DNA from: an uncultured Clostridium sp.
GTDB taxonomy: Bacteria > Bacillota > Clostridia > Lachnospirales > Lachnospiraceae
Assembly (NCBI GenBank): GCA_900541315.1
Contig: UQJF01000021.1
Location: 1 to 29,821, forward strand
Length of the DNA stretch: 29,821 bases
Direction of reading: 5' to 3'
Below the pieces are notes generated by a model. It worked only from the letters and a program-made list of their open reading frames with translations, was not told where the DNA came from and ran no database searches. The position numbers were made by a program, and so were the translations under genes. Position 1 is the first letter of the stretch, and every line of letters starts with the position of its first letter. Below are positions 9,940-18,808 of this stretch, one piece after another.

Positions 9940-9983
9940 AAAAAATCCGGGGGCGGCCCAAATGGGCTGCCTCCGGATTTTTG
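9940..9983. terminator. Bidirectional terminator after tpl
   Basis: A long hairpin with outer stem AAAAATCCGG/CCGGATTTTT and inner stem GGGC-type pairs around CCCAAATGGG. The A-run on one side and T-run on the other let it work for tpl (plus strand) and for the surface-protein relic (minus strand). Confidence 0.85.
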
Positions 9984-9987
9984 TGTC

Positions 9988-11349
9988 TTATGCTGTTTTT
10001 TTCGGCACTTCCGGCATCCATCTGCCATCTGTTCCTACGAAATATCCATCAGGTGTATATTCATTGCTGTACATTGCACCTTCCGGACGTTCTGCCTGTC
10101 CTGCCAGATTAAGGTAATACCAGAAACCGTTGATCAGGTTCCAGCCTGCTGCCATAGAGCCTTCACCAGGTGTCAGATAATACCAGCGGTTTCCGTAAAG
10201 GAACCAGCCAGTATGCATCCGGCCATCTTCATTAAAGTACCACCAGTTACGTCCAAGTTTCAGCCATCTGCTCTCTACATATCCCTGAAGGGTTCTGTAT
10301 TTCCAGCTTCCGTCTGTCATCTGGATCCATTTTCTGGCTTTTTTAATTGCATTGCTGCTTGTTCCACGGTATGTTGGGAAGCCGATGCAGGTGATATTTC
10401 CACTCAGGCTGCTGATATTGTAATCCCTTGTTGCAAAGGTATAAGTCTGTCCTTCTTTATCTGTTACTTCAAAGGTATATCTTATGAAGGTATCATTTCC
10501 CATACCGCCTGTGAGATAGAATTTTTCACCACTCATCCAAAGATGCCAGGTATTGGTTCCGCCCTCTGTGGCAATATCCAGTCTGTGAAGATTTCCTGCA
10601 CCCATAAAGCCATTTTCATCTTTATACTTATAGGTGTACTCTGAATCTTTTTCATCTTCCACCGGTCCGCCCAGGATAAATGTATCATCTCCATTTCCTG
10701 TCTGGATGTCTGTAGGAGCCATGGTAGTGGTAACATTTATCAGGTTATTTCCACTTGGAACTCTTACTTTCAGTCCTGCAGGCGCCTTTGTGAAGTTTAA
10801 AACAGCATTGTTTGCTCCACCAGTTACCTGGATACGGTCTGCAAAGAAGTCGATGATCTCATCTGCTTCTGAGGTAGTAAGTCTGACCTCACCTGGTGTA
10901 GTAATGTTAAGATCCTGGCTTCTGTCACAGCTTTCCAGCTTAATATCTGCAGAAGAATCTTCACGGTCAGATGTTTCCACATCCAGATTTCCCATGGTGT
11001 TCTTTACAGTTACAAGGATCTTTGCCGCACCTCTTAAAAATGTATTGGCTGCATGGATAGTTCCACTTACAGTAATGTTTCCATTTTCTGCTGCCTGGAT
11101 GCTTACATCCTCACCTGCTGTCAGTGTGCCTGTTACAGCGATGCTTCCCTTATCTGTTACAGAAATGCTTCCTGTTACATTTCCGGAAAGATCTTTCACA
11201 TTTATGGTCAGGTCTGCATTATCTGCTGTAATATGAAGGTTATCTGCTTCTAAAACTGCTCCGTCAGCTGTGGTCACATCTCCGTTTACATCCAGGTCTG
11301 TGCAATATCTGCCTGTTACCCCGGAAGATGGAGAGTTAAACTTTCTCAT
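9988..11349 (-). pseudogene. 5'-truncated choline/cell-wall-binding surface protein
   Basis: The open frame is 453 residues, but only the C-terminal part of a larger secreted protein is present: there is no signal peptide. Residues about 20-330 are repetitive beta-rich sequence (SGNVTGSISVTDKGSIAVTG-like), resembling a beta-helix adhesin. About 335-450 holds aromatic cell-wall-binding repeats with GRNWWYFNEDGRMHTGW, GNRWYYLTP and NGFWYYLNLAGQ, the type that binds choline or other wall polymers. The frame's first codons probably belong to the neighbouring TPR sequence read backwards, so the true homology ends near 11297. An ATG at 11349 with weak AGGA could still allow translation, but nothing would export the product. 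Terminator 9940-9983 lies at its 3' end. Confidence 0.8.
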
Positions 11350-11677
11350 TGGTTCCTGCTATATGAACCTGAAGCAGGAAAATGAGGCAGAAAGTTATCT
11401 TTTAACCGCCTTAAATGGAACCAGCTACCTGCCGGAAACCAACTTCTATCTAGGTGCTATTTCTATGGATAAAGAGGACTACGAAAAAGCGATTCCTTAC
11501 TTTACCACCGCTATAGAAGGCCAGTGTTTCACAGATTTCTCTACCTACAACCGGGGTATCTGCTATCTGAATACCGGACAGACTGCCCTGGCAAAAGAGG
11601 ATTTCCAGTATGTAACAGAGCACAGTGAAGACACCAGTCTGGTTTCTGACTCCCAGGATATTTTAAAGACGTTATGA
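11297..11677 (+). pseudogene. TPR protein, C-terminal fragment
   Basis: About 126 residues of tetratricopeptide repeats, with repeat hallmarks GELNFLIGSCYMNLKQ, ETNFYLGAISMDKEDYEKAI and STYNRGICYLNTGQTALAKE, ending at a normal stop. The 5' part, with promoter, ribosome site and any signal peptide, is missing, and no plausible start lies within the fragment. It abuts the truncated surface protein head to head at about 11297. TPR lipoproteins of this sort occur widely in Lachnospiraceae; no specific function can be given. Confidence 0.72.
11353..11380. repeat. Inverted repeat near the relic junction
   Basis: Perfect 8-bp arms TTCCTGCT and AGCAGGAA with a 12-base loop, within the first bases of the TPR fragment and about 55 bases from the inferred breakpoint. 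It may be chance or a rearrangement-prone hairpin. Confidence 0.5.
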
Positions 11678-11714
11678 TATTGGAGACAAAAGATATTTTG
11701 CCCCCTCTGATACC

Positions 11715-11771
11715 GAGTTGCTATATGCTTTGCACTCCCTGATGCTGAATTGTTACATGCTTTGCACTCCC
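11715..11771. repeat. Imperfect 25-bp direct repeat
   Basis: Copies at 11715-11739 and 11747-11771 agree at 22 of 25 positions and share the exact core ATGCTTTGCACTCCC. The period is 32 bases. It lies between the TPR fragment and the terminator, and nothing coding is seen there. Confidence 0.75.
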
Positions 11772-11779
11772 GCAATTCT

Positions 11780-11825
11780 AAAAAAATCCGGAAACACTCC
11801 TGCCTGGACTGTTTCCGGATTTTTA
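11780..11825. terminator. Bidirectional terminator of gpmI and TPR relic
   Basis: Hairpin with stem AAAAATCCGGAAAC/GTTTCCGGATTTTT around a 15-base loop. It ends the glycolytic operon on the minus strand (gpmI stops at 11873) and would also end plus-strand transcripts from the relic. Its outer ten bases are identical to the stem of the terminator at 9940-9983. Confidence 0.85.
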
Positions 11826-11872
11826 TTTACAGCGAAGGTGCCAAAAGGCGCGCCTGCTTATTTTAAATTCAA

Positions 11873-13417
11873 TTACTTTCTAAGGATCAGTGACTTACCA
11901 GTCATTTCTTTAGGCTGCTCCATACCCATTAATTCGATCAGGGTCGGGGCAATATCACACAATGCGCCGCCTTCACGAAGCTTCATGTCAGCATCTGCAT
12001 TTACCAGGATAAATGGAACCGGATTAGTAGTATGAGCGGTGTATGGTTCACCTGTTTCATAATCTACCAACTGCTCTGCATTACCGTGGTCAGCACAGAT
12101 GAACATAACGCCGTTTACTTCCTTTAAAGCCTCTACAGCGCGGCCTACACACTCATCTACTACTTCAATTGCCTTAATGGCAGCTGCTTCTACTCCGGTA
12201 TGGCCAACCATATCCGGATTAGCAAAATTAATGATGATCACATCATATTTACCAGACTTGATGGCTTCAGTCAGCTTGTCGCATACACCGTAAGCACTCA
12301 TTTCCGGCTTTAAGTCGTAAGTAGCAACTTCCTTTGGAGAAGGAACCAGAATGCGGTCTTCCCCTTCGTTTGGCTCCTCTACGCCACCGTTAAAGAAGAA
12401 GGTAACGTGAGCATATTTCTCAGTCTCAGCGATCCTTACCTGCTTCTTGCCGTTTGCTGCCAGGAATTCACCAAAGGTATTGGTAATGGATTCCTTCTTA
12501 AATGCAACCAGCTTATTGGTAATGGTCTCATCGTAATCAGTAAAGCATACATATACCAGATCTGACTTCTTCTCTCTTGGAAAACCGTCAAAATCATCAT
12601 CGCAGAATGCATGGGTGATCTCTCTTGCACGGTCCGGACGGAAGTTGAAGAAAATAACAGAATCGCCATCATTGATCGTTGCCAGTGGCTTTCCGTTTTC
12701 AGTCACTGTAAATGGTACAACGAACTCATCAGACTTTCCTGCATCATAGGAAGCCTGGATGCCTTCTGTTGCACTTACTGCTGTATTTCCTTCACCCTTT
12801 GTAAGCGCTTTGTAAGCTAACTCTACACGGTCCCATCTCTTATCACGATCCATTGCATAATAACGGCCCATAACAGATGCCACTTTACCTGTGCCAAGCT
12901 CCGCCATCTTTGCTTCCAGCTCAGTAACAAATTCCTTGCCGGATTCCGGTGGTGTATCACGGCCGTCTAAGAAGCAGTGTACATATACCTTTTCCAGGCC
13001 ATTTCTCTTTGCCAGCTCTAACAGGCCGTAAATATGATTTAAATGGCTGTGTACACCACCTGTAGATACCAGGCCAAACAGGTGCAGGGCAGAATTGTTT
13101 TTCTTGCAATTTTCTACTGCTGTTAAAAATTCTGGTACGTTAAAGAAATCACCATCGTTAATAGACTTGGTAATTCTGGTCAGCTCCTGGTATACAACAC
13201 GGCCTGCGCCCATGTTTAAATGTCCTACCTCGGAGTTACCCATCTGTCCTTCCGGAAGTCCTACTGCAAGGCCGCTTGCCTGGCCTTTAACAAATGGACA
13301 CTGGCTCATTAACTGATCCATAACAGGAGTTTTTCCTTCGCATACTGCGTTGTGCTCACAATTATCATTCAGTCCATAGCCGTCCAGGATCATTAATACT
13401 ACTGGTTTCTTGCTCAT
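11873..13417 (-). CDS. gpmI: Phosphoglycerate mutase, cofactor-independent
   Basis: A 514-residue enzyme that interconverts 3- and 2-phosphoglycerate in glycolysis, using two metal ions and a phosphoserine, without 2,3-bisphosphoglycerate. Seen: N-terminal VVLMILDGYG with a metal-binding Asp, GQMGNSEVGHLNMGAGR with the catalytic serine near residue 63, HLFGLVSTGGVHSH, CFLDGRDTPP, NFANPDMVGHTG and CADHGNAEQ, the alkaline-phosphatase superfamily metal sites. Length is normal for the family. It is the last gene of the gap-pgk-tpiA-gpmI set, 245 bases after tpiA, separated by a structured spacer, and ends at the terminator 11780-11825. Start ATG 13417 has a GAGGAG site a few bases upstream. Confidence 0.97.
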   Translation of the reverse strand: MSKKPVVLMILDGYGLNDNCEHNAVCEGKTPVMDQLMSQCPFVKGQASGLAVGLPEGQMGNSEVGHLNMGAGRVVYQELTRITKSINDGDFFNVPEFLTAVENCKKNNSALHLFGLVSTGGVHSHLNHIYGLLELAKRNGLEKVYVHCFLDGRDTPPESGKEFVTELEAKMAELGTGKVASVMGRYYAMDRDKRWDRVELAYKALTKGEGNTAVSATEGIQASYDAGKSDEFVVPFTVTENGKPLATINDGDSVIFFNFRPDRAREITHAFCDDDFDGFPREKKSDLVYVCFTDYDETITNKLVAFKKESITNTFGEFLAANGKKQVRIAETEKYAHVTFFFNGGVEEPNEGEDRILVPSPKEVATYDLKPEMSAYGVCDKLTEAIKSGKYDVIIINFANPDMVGHTGVEAAAIKAIEVVDECVGRAVEALKEVNGVMFICADHGNAEQLVDYETGEPYTAHTTNPVPFILVNADADMKLREGGALCDIAPTLIELMGMEQPKEMTGKSLILRK

Positions 13418-13442
13418 ATTTGTTTTCTCCTCTTAAATCTGC

Positions 13443-13560
13443 CTTTGTACAAAGACTTTATAAAATGGATACAAATGCCCTGAGACCCGTTTTCACGACC
13501 CCAGGGCTAGATTCCGTAACCACACGGACAGCGCATTTTCTTGCGCGGCTTTGCCGCACA
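13443..13560. other. Structured spacer between tpiA and gpmI
   Basis: No gene is seen in 13418-13662. It carries a perfect palindrome CTTTGTACAAAG (13443-13454), a hairpin GCCCTG/CAGGGC (13477-13507) with inner GGGTC-type pairing, a hairpin TCCGT/ACGGA (13513-13528), and a hairpin GCGGC-TTT-GCCGC with outer pairs (13542-13560). On the minus strand it would be transcribed between tpiA and gpmI. It could be a structured RNA, a processing site or a repetitive extragenic element. Confidence 0.55.
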
Positions 13561-13662
13561 AAAAGCATCGGATATCACTCCAATGTGAAATCTGCTCCAA
13601 AAAATACTTGCAAGCAAGCCTGACGTTCCTTTTCGGGTCAAATTTCCTGCCGTCCTGAGTAA

Positions 13663-14415
13663 TTATCTGTTGTAATTAACAATTTTTCCAAAATCTGGCT
13701 TTAAGGAAGCACCGCCTACCAGACCGCCGTCGATATCTGGCTGTGCAAACAGCTCCGGTGCACTTGCTGCGGATACAGAACCACCGTACTGGATACGGAT
13801 GGCCTGTGCAGTTGCCTCATCATAGATCTCGCCGATGCATGCACGGATTGCTGCGCATACTTCTTCTGCCTGCTCTGTGGTAGCTACCTTACCGGTTCCA
13901 ATAGCCCAGATCGGTTCATAGGCGATAACAGCTGTCTTTGCCTGATCTGCTGTTACATTTAAGAAAGCGATTTTGATCTGCTGACGGATCCAGTCAATAG
14001 TAATGCCCTGCTCTCTCTGGGTTAAAGACTCACCGCAGCAAACAATAGGAGTAATTCCATGCTCAAAAGCCTTTAATACTTTCTTGTTCACTGTCTCATC
14101 TGTTTCTGCAAAGTACTCTCTTCTCTCAGAATGGCCGATGATAACGTACTTAACGCCTGCATCATTTAACATATTAGGGGAAATCTCGCCTGTATAAGCA
14201 CCCTTTTCCTCAAAATACATGTTCTCAGCACCGATCTGGATGTTGGTTCCCTTTGCTGCTTCCATTGCCGGGATAATATCAATAGCCGGTACACAGAATA
14301 CTACATCTACATCATCATTTACTACTAATGGTTTTAATTCATTTACAAGAGCAACTGCCTCAGAAGGTGTCATGTTCATCTTCCAGTTGCCTGCGATGAT
14401 CTTCTTTCTTGCCAT
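13663..14415 (-). CDS. tpiA: Triose-phosphate isomerase
   Basis: A 250-residue TIM barrel enzyme that interconverts dihydroxyacetone phosphate and glyceraldehyde 3-phosphate. All active-site residues are present: Lys12 in GNWKMN, His95 in IIGHSERR, Glu167 in [12 protein letters not shown], and the phosphate-binding QYGGSVS and GGASL loops near the C-terminus. Length is typical. The ATG at 14415 has AGGAGA upstream. It lies 108 bases after pgk, separated by a hairpin without a T-run, so read-through from pgk is likely. Confidence 0.98.
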   Translation of the reverse strand: MARKKIIAGNWKMNMTPSEAVALVNELKPLVVNDDVDVVFCVPAIDIIPAMEAAKGTNIQIGAENMYFEEKGAYTGEISPNMLNDAGVKYVIIGHSERREYFAETDETVNKKVLKAFEHGITPIVCCGESLTQREQGITIDWIRQQIKIAFLNVTADQAKTAVIAYEPIWAIGTGKVATTEQAEEVCAAIRACIGEIYDEATAQAIRIQYGGSVSAASAPELFAQPDIDGGLVGGASLKPDFGKIVNYNR

Positions 14416-14463
14416 AATGTTCTGTCTCCTTTATACACAAATACGCATATACAACACGATTCA

Positions 14464-14508
14464 CAGGCGGTCTGTTTTATCCCCAGTTATTTTCAAAACA
14501 GCCGCCTG
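14464..14508. promoter_or_regulatory. Hairpin between pgk and tpiA
   Basis: Arms CAGGCGG-T-CTGTTTT and AAAACAG-CCGCCTG pair with one bulged base around a 17-base loop. No T-run follows on the minus strand, so it looks more like an mRNA stability or processing hairpin than a terminator. Confidence 0.55.
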
Positions 14509-14523
14509 CAATATCAATTGTCC

Positions 14524-15744
14524 TTATTTATCATCTGCTGCAGCTACGCCTGGCAGTTCCTTTCCTTCCAGGAATTCCAGGGAAGCACCGCCGCCGGTAG
14601 AGATGTGGCTCATCTTATCAGCAAATCCTAACTGATTTACTGCTGCTGCAGAGTCACCACCGCCGATAATAGTGGTTGCATCCGTATCAGCTAAAGCCTG
14701 AGCTACTGCAATGGTTCCCTTTGCAAGAACAGGATTTTCAAATACGCCCATCGGTCCGTTCCAAACAACAGTCTTAGCGTTCTTAACAGCCTCAGCATAC
14801 AGCTTTGCACTTTCTACACCGATATCCAGACCCATTTTGTCATTTGGGATAGCGTCTACAGAAACATTCTCTACAGGAATCTCAGCATCAATAGGATCCG
14901 GGAAGGAAGCTGCTACTACAGCATCTACAGGAAGTAAAAGCTTCTTACCAAGCTTCTGCGCCTTTTCCATCATTTCCTTGCAGTAATCTAACTTAGTATC
15001 GTCTACTAAGGATTTACCGATTTCTTTGCCTTCAGCCTTTAAGAAGGTAAATGCCATACCGCCACCGATGATCAGTGTATCGCACTTTTCAAGGAGATTG
15101 GAGATAACATTTAACTTATCAGCAACCTTAGCACCGCCTAAAATAGCAACGAAAGGTCTTACTGGATTTTCAACTGCATTTCCTAAGAAATCGATCTCTT
15201 TCTGCATTAAGTAACCAACTACGTTGGAGCCACCCTTTGCAGTGATGAACTTGGTAACGCCTGCTACAGAAGCATGTGCTCTATGGGAAGAACCAAATGC
15301 ATCGCATACATAGTCATCAGCCAGATCAGCCAGTTCCTTGCTGAACTCTTCGCCATTCTTGGTCTCTTCAGCGCCGCGGAAACGTGTATTCTGCAGAAGA
15401 ACCACATCGCCTTCCTTCATAGACTCTACAGCCTTGGTAGCTGCTTCGCCGGTTACATTGTAATCAGATACGAAAACAACTTCCTTGCCTAATTTCTCAG
15501 ACAGTCTCTTTGCTACAGGAGCTAAAGACTCACCTTCGTTAGGACCATTTTTAACTTTTCCTAAGTGGGAGCACAGGATAACCTTTGCACCATCATTGAT
15601 CAGCTTCTGGATAGTTGGCAGAGCTGCTACAATACGGGTCTCATCTGTGATCTCACCATTCTTTAACGGTACGTTGAAGTCGCAGCGGACTAAAACTCTT
15701 CTTCCCTTTACATTGATATCATCAATAGATTTCTTGTTTAACAT
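14524..15744 (-). CDS. pgk: Phosphoglycerate kinase
   Basis: A 406-residue enzyme that transfers the acyl phosphate of 1,3-bisphosphoglycerate to ADP, giving ATP and 3-phosphoglycerate. N-terminal domain: [16 protein letters not shown], then [12 protein letters not shown] and [13 protein letters not shown], with the substrate-binding Asp, His and Arg residues. C-terminal nucleotide domain: [39 protein letters not shown] and the glycine-rich [17 protein letters not shown] stretches. Length and order of motifs are complete. The ATG at 15744 follows a GGAG site. A terminator lies between gap and this gene, so its expression depends on read-through or an additional promoter. Confidence 0.98.
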   Translation of the reverse strand: MLNKKSIDDINVKGRRVLVRCDFNVPLKNGEITDETRIVAALPTIQKLINDGAKVILCSHLGKVKNGPNEGESLAPVAKRLSEKLGKEVVFVSDYNVTGEAATKAVESMKEGDVVLLQNTRFRGAEETKNGEEFSKELADLADDYVCDAFGSSHRAHASVAGVTKFITAKGGSNVVGYLMQKEIDFLGNAVENPVRPFVAILGGAKVADKLNVISNLLEKCDTLIIGGGMAFTFLKAEGKEIGKSLVDDTKLDYCKEMMEKAQKLGKKLLLPVDAVVAASFPDPIDAEIPVENVSVDAIPNDKMGLDIGVESAKLYAEAVKNAKTVVWNGPMGVFENPVLAKGTIAVAQALADTDATTIIGGGDSAAAVNQLGFADKMSHISTGGGASLEFLEGKELPGVAAADDK

Positions 15745-15794
15745 TTTAGATATCTCCTTTCAGTAAACTGACAAACTTGTAAATGTATTTCGCG

Positions 15795-15828
15795 AAAAAA
15801 GGGCCCGGTCCTAAAGACCGGACCCCTT
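15795..15828 (-). terminator. Rho-independent terminator after gap
   Basis: On the minus strand, a stem GGGGTCCGGTC/GACCGGGCCC with a five-base loop is followed by TTTTTT. It sits 20 bases after the gap stop codon and before pgk, and would cut transcript level for the downstream glycolytic genes. Confidence 0.85.
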
Positions 15829-15848
15829 ATGAGTCTTTAAAATCTGGA

Positions 15849-16880
15849 TTATGCTAACTCAGCGAAGTACTTGATAGTTCTTACCATCTGGCTGGTGTAA
15901 GAATTCTCGTTGTCATACCATGAAACAACCTGTACTTCATACAGATCATCAGCGATATGGGAAACCATAGTCTGGGTTGCATCAAACAGAGAACCAAATC
16001 TCATACCGATAACGTCAGAAGATACGATCGGATCCTCGTTGTATCCGAAGGACTCAGATGCAGCAGCCTTCATAGCAGCATTGATTTCTTCCTTGGTTAC
16101 GTCTGCCTTCTTAACAACAGCTGTTAAGATTGTGGTAGAACCGGTTGGTACAGGTACACGCTGTGCGGAACCGATCAGCTTGCCGTTCAGCTCTGGGATA
16201 ACCAGGCCGATTGCCTTAGCTGCACCAGTAGAGTTAGGAACGATGTTAGCTGCGCCTGCGCGTGCTCTTCTTAAGTCGCCCTTTCTGTGTGGTCCGTCAA
16301 GGATCATCTGGTCGCCGGTGTAAGCATGGATGGTGCTCATGATACCGCTCTGGATCGGAGCGTAGTCATTTAATGCCTTAGCCATAGGTGCTAAGCAGTT
16401 GGTGGTGCAGGATGCAGCGGAGATGATGGTATCTTCTGCTGTCAGAGTCTTCTCATTTACAGAGTAAACGATGGTCTTTAAGTCGTTTCCAGCTGGTGCG
16501 GAAATAACAACCTTCTTAGCACCTGCATCAATATGAGCCTGTGCTTTTTCCTTAGAAGTATAGAAGCCAGTGCACTCTAATACTACATCTACGCCAAGCT
16601 CGCCCCATGGAAGGTCAGCAGCCTTTGGCTCTTTGTAGATAGTGATCTTCTTGCCGTCAACTGTGATGGAATCTTCTCCAGCCTCTACAGTGTGCTTGCC
16701 TTCACCAATGTGTCCAGCATATCCACCCTGTGCTGTATCATACTTTAACAGATGTGCTAACATCTTAGGATCGGTTAAGTCATTGATTGCTACTACCTCG
16801 TAACCCTCTGCTCCGAACATCTGACGGAAAGCCAGACGTCCAATACGTCCGAAACCATTAATTGCAACTTTTACTGCCAT
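15849..16880 (-). CDS. gap: Glyceraldehyde-3-phosphate dehydrogenase
   Basis: A 343-residue NAD-dependent glycolytic GAPDH that forms 1,3-bisphosphoglycerate. The Rossmann motif NGFGRIGR is at 8-15. Asp34 in AINDL favours NAD over NADP. The catalytic Cys158 is in [12 protein letters not shown], and the catalytic His lies in the HAYTGDQ stretch after it. The S-loop [20 protein letters not shown] and the C-terminal WYDNENSY are intact. It heads the glycolytic cluster and has its own promoter (16943-16971) and terminator (15795-15828), so it can be made in excess. AGGAGG lies upstream of the ATG. No cggR regulator gene precedes it. Confidence 0.98.
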   Translation of the reverse strand: MAVKVAINGFGRIGRLAFRQMFGAEGYEVVAINDLTDPKMLAHLLKYDTAQGGYAGHIGEGKHTVEAGEDSITVDGKKITIYKEPKAADLPWGELGVDVVLECTGFYTSKEKAQAHIDAGAKKVVISAPAGNDLKTIVYSVNEKTLTAEDTIISAASCTTNCLAPMAKALNDYAPIQSGIMSTIHAYTGDQMILDGPHRKGDLRRARAGAANIVPNSTGAAKAIGLVIPELNGKLIGSAQRVPVPTGSTTILTAVVKKADVTKEEINAAMKAAASESFGYNEDPIVSSDVIGMRFGSLFDATQTMVSHIADDLYEVQVVSWYDNENSYTSQMVRTIKYFAELA

Positions 16881-16942
16881 GATTCAATTCCTCCTAGATT
16901 GTTAAAAAAATATTATTTGTTAAATATTAATCAACTGCCTAC

Positions 16943-16971
16943 ATTGTACTCAATTTTATCCAAAATAGCAA
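16943..16971 (-). promoter_or_regulatory. Promoter of gap and glycolytic operon
   Basis: On the minus strand: TTGCTA (16966-16971), exactly 17 bases, TACAAT (16943-16948), about 60 bases upstream of the gap start. No clear operator was seen. Confidence 0.75.
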
Positions 16972-17104
16972 GTCTTTTTTTTGTTTCTACCATTCTGACT
17001 ATTTTCTCTCATAAATTCCAGTAATTTTCAGCGGATTTTTATTTCGTTACATTTCAGCCATCGCTGGTTTGAATGAGAAAGTGTGTTTATTGCCGGGTAC
17101 AGAC

Positions 17105-17133
17105 TTGTTATTACCGCCATTTGTAATTATAAT
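17105..17133 (+). promoter_or_regulatory. Promoter of the PHP-domain gene
   Basis: TTGTTA (17105-17110), a 17-base spacer and a consensus TATAAT (17128-17133), 55 bases before the start codon. Confidence 0.75.
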
Positions 17134-17187
17134 GTGAGAAAATAAAGATTCTGAGAGTACATATAACAAAAAAGGAGACTTATCACT

Positions 17188-18003
17188 ATGAATGCTATTT
17201 ATGACTGCCATCTCCACACAGAATTTTCTGCAGATTCCGAAACCCCGGTACGGGATCAGATGGAAAAAGCCATTTCCCTTGGGATGAGGGAAATCTGTAT
17301 TACAGATCACCATGATCCCGGAAGCCAGTTCTGTCCTGATGACTTTACTTTAGATCTTCCTACTTATATAGAAAGCTTACGCAAAATAAAGGATGAATAC
17401 GCAGACCGGATCCGTTTAAATATTGGAATCGAACTGGGTCTGCAAAACCATGTGGGTGATTATCTCCATGATTTTGCAAAAACCTGGGGGAAAGAATTTG
17501 ATTTTGTTATTGGTTCCAGCCATTTTGTAGACCAGATGGATCCTTATGAAAAAGCATTCTGGGACCGTTTCGGAGAAAAAGAAGGTATGGAAGCCTTTTT
17601 TAAGGTATCTCTGGAACGTATAAAAAAACTGTGTGATACTTTTGACTCCTATGGACACCTGGATTATTCTTTAAGATATGCTCCCCATAAAAATGAATTT
17701 TATTCCTGGAAGGATTACGAATCCTATATCCGTCCGATTTTGAAGCTGCTCATTGAAAATGGAAAATGTCTGGAGTGTAATACAGGCGGTATCCGATACG
17801 GACTGGGAGATACCAATCCATGTGCTGATGTTTTCCGTTTCTACAGAGAACTTGGTGGAGAACTGATCACCATCGGCTCTGATGCCCATACACCAAAAAC
17901 TCTGGGCATCGGCTTTGAACAATGCCGTGAAATGTTAAAAAGCTATGGTTTTCGCTACTATACCGTATTTCATGAAAGAAAAGCAGAGATGCTCCCGCTG
18001 TAG
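17188..18003 (+). CDS. PHP-domain phosphoesterase, HisJ/HisK-like
   Basis: A 271-residue PHP-fold metal-dependent phosphoesterase, close in layout to histidinol-phosphate phosphatase of the HisJ type, which makes histidinol from its phosphate. Metal ligands seen: His8 and His10 in DCHLHTEFSAD, Asp40/His41/His42 in ITDHHDPG, Glu in GIELGLQ, His in GSSHFVD, His in SYGHLDY, and Asp/His in GSDAHTP near the C-terminus. No other histidine genes are nearby, so another phosphoester substrate is equally possible. AAAGGAGA precedes the ATG at 17188. Its last codons form the left arm of its own terminator. Confidence 0.88.
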   Translation: MNAIYDCHLHTEFSADSETPVRDQMEKAISLGMREICITDHHDPGSQFCPDDFTLDLPTYIESLRKIKDEYADRIRLNIGIELGLQNHVGDYLHDFAKTWGKEFDFVIGSSHFVDQMDPYEKAFWDRFGEKEGMEAFFKVSLERIKKLCDTFDSYGHLDYSLRYAPHKNEFYSWKDYESYIRPILKLLIENGKCLECNTGGIRYGLGDTNPCADVFRFYRELGGELITIGSDAHTPKTLGIGFEQCREMLKSYGFRYYTVFHERKAEMLPL

Positions 18004-18020
18004 GGGCATCTCTGCTTTTT
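17980..18020 (+). terminator. Terminator overlapping the PHP gene stop
   Basis: Arms AAGCAGAGATGC (inside the coding end) and GCATCTCTGCTT, loop containing the TAG stop, then a T-run. A ribosome reaching the stop would cover the left arm. Confidence 0.85.
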
Positions 18021-18034
18021 ATGCAGCCAGACTT

Positions 18035-18062
18035 CCAGTACACTGTTTCGTAACTGTGCTGG
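18035..18062. repeat. Degenerate mini-copy of the palindromic element
   Basis: An imperfect hairpin with ends CCAGTACA and TGTGCTGG. The core AGTACACTGTTTCGTAA resembles the arm core AGTACATCGTTTCGTAA of the element at 18923-19093, and CTGTGCT parallels CTGTACT. It lies eight bases past the amidase stop. Relationship to the larger element is inferred. Confidence 0.45.
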
Positions 18063-18070
18063 CATATCCA

Positions 18071-18730
18071 TTAATCTGCCTTCATCTGCTCTTTTACATC
18101 TTCTTTTAACTGTTTCCAGGCTTCTTTATCTTCTACATAATATTTTGGACACTTTTTTCCATTTATATCATAATGGCGTACTACATCGGAGCTTTTTAAT
18201 TTCAGCTGCCTGCAAAGCCAGGCAGTCAGCTTTACCACTGATTCATAGGAAGCATCGTTAAATTTGCCGGTATCATCTGGATGACATACTTCTATAGAAA
18301 TGGTATCATCATTTCTGGGGGCATTTGCATAAGCTGTCTCATCAATAGGAATGCACTGTATTACCTCCCCATCCAGCCCTACTACGAAATGGCTGCTGGA
18401 AGAAATCCCCTCTTTCTGTGCATCCTGGTCTGCCAGGCTGTCAAAATAGTTTCTGGTAGCCTTTGCACTGGTTCCCGGATTTCCCACATAATGGATCACT
18501 ATATTTTTCACCTGCTTGCGGGTCACATCCGGACGTGAAAAAATATTTTTCCGTAAAAAATCCTGCTGTACCCAGTCAGGAACTTCTACTGCTTTCAGAT
18601 CAACTGTATTTTCAGGCTCTCTTCCCCATATATAGTAGCCGCTGCCAAGACCGGAAAGAATGCCGATCATCATTGCCATAAAAACAGCTGCCATGGGAAA
18701 AGTTATCGCCTTTCGTTCTCGCTTTTCCAA
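18071..18730 (-). CDS. Membrane-anchored N-acetylmuramoyl-L-alanine amidase
   Basis: A 219-residue amidase_2 (T7 lysozyme/PGRP fold) enzyme that cuts the bond between N-acetylmuramic acid and L-alanine in peptidoglycan. One N-terminal TM or uncleaved signal segment (about 9-36) places the catalytic domain outside. The zinc ligands are intact: His80 in IVIHYVG, His186 in VVRHYDINGKKCP and Cys194. The start is TTG at 18730, supported by AGGGGA nine bases upstream. It is divergent from the sigma/RsiV-like operon, which may link it to wall stress, but no shared control site was identified. It could serve autolysis, spore cortex or wall turnover. Confidence 0.9.
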   Translation of the reverse strand: MEKRERKAITFPMAAVFMAMMIGILSGLGSGYYIWGREPENTVDLKAVEVPDWVQQDFLRKNIFSRPDVTRKQVKNIVIHYVGNPGTSAKATRNYFDSLADQDAQKEGISSSSHFVVGLDGEVIQCIPIDETAYANAPRNDDTISIEVCHPDDTGKFNDASYESVVKLTAWLCRQLKLKSSDVVRHYDINGKKCPKYYVEDKEAWKQLKEDVKEQMKAD

Positions 18731-18761
18731 ATTATCTATCCCCTGTATCTTATTTTTTCCA

Positions 18762-18789
18762 ATATAACATTATTCCCCGAAAAACTCAA
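18762..18789 (-). promoter_or_regulatory. Promoter of the amidase gene
   Basis: On the minus strand: TTGAGT (18784-18789), 16 bases, TTATAT (18762-18767), about 32 bases upstream of the TTG start. Confidence 0.55.
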
Positions 18790-18808
18790 TGAAGAACTTC
18801 TTAAGGAC

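Noticed and set aside
10634..11236. Plus-strand frame of 200 codons
   Set aside because: Antisense to the surface-protein relic; composition reflects the repeats read backwards and there is no ribosome site.
11715..11771. CRISPR-like repeat pair
   Set aside because: Only two imperfect units, seven bases apart, no spacers, no cas genes.
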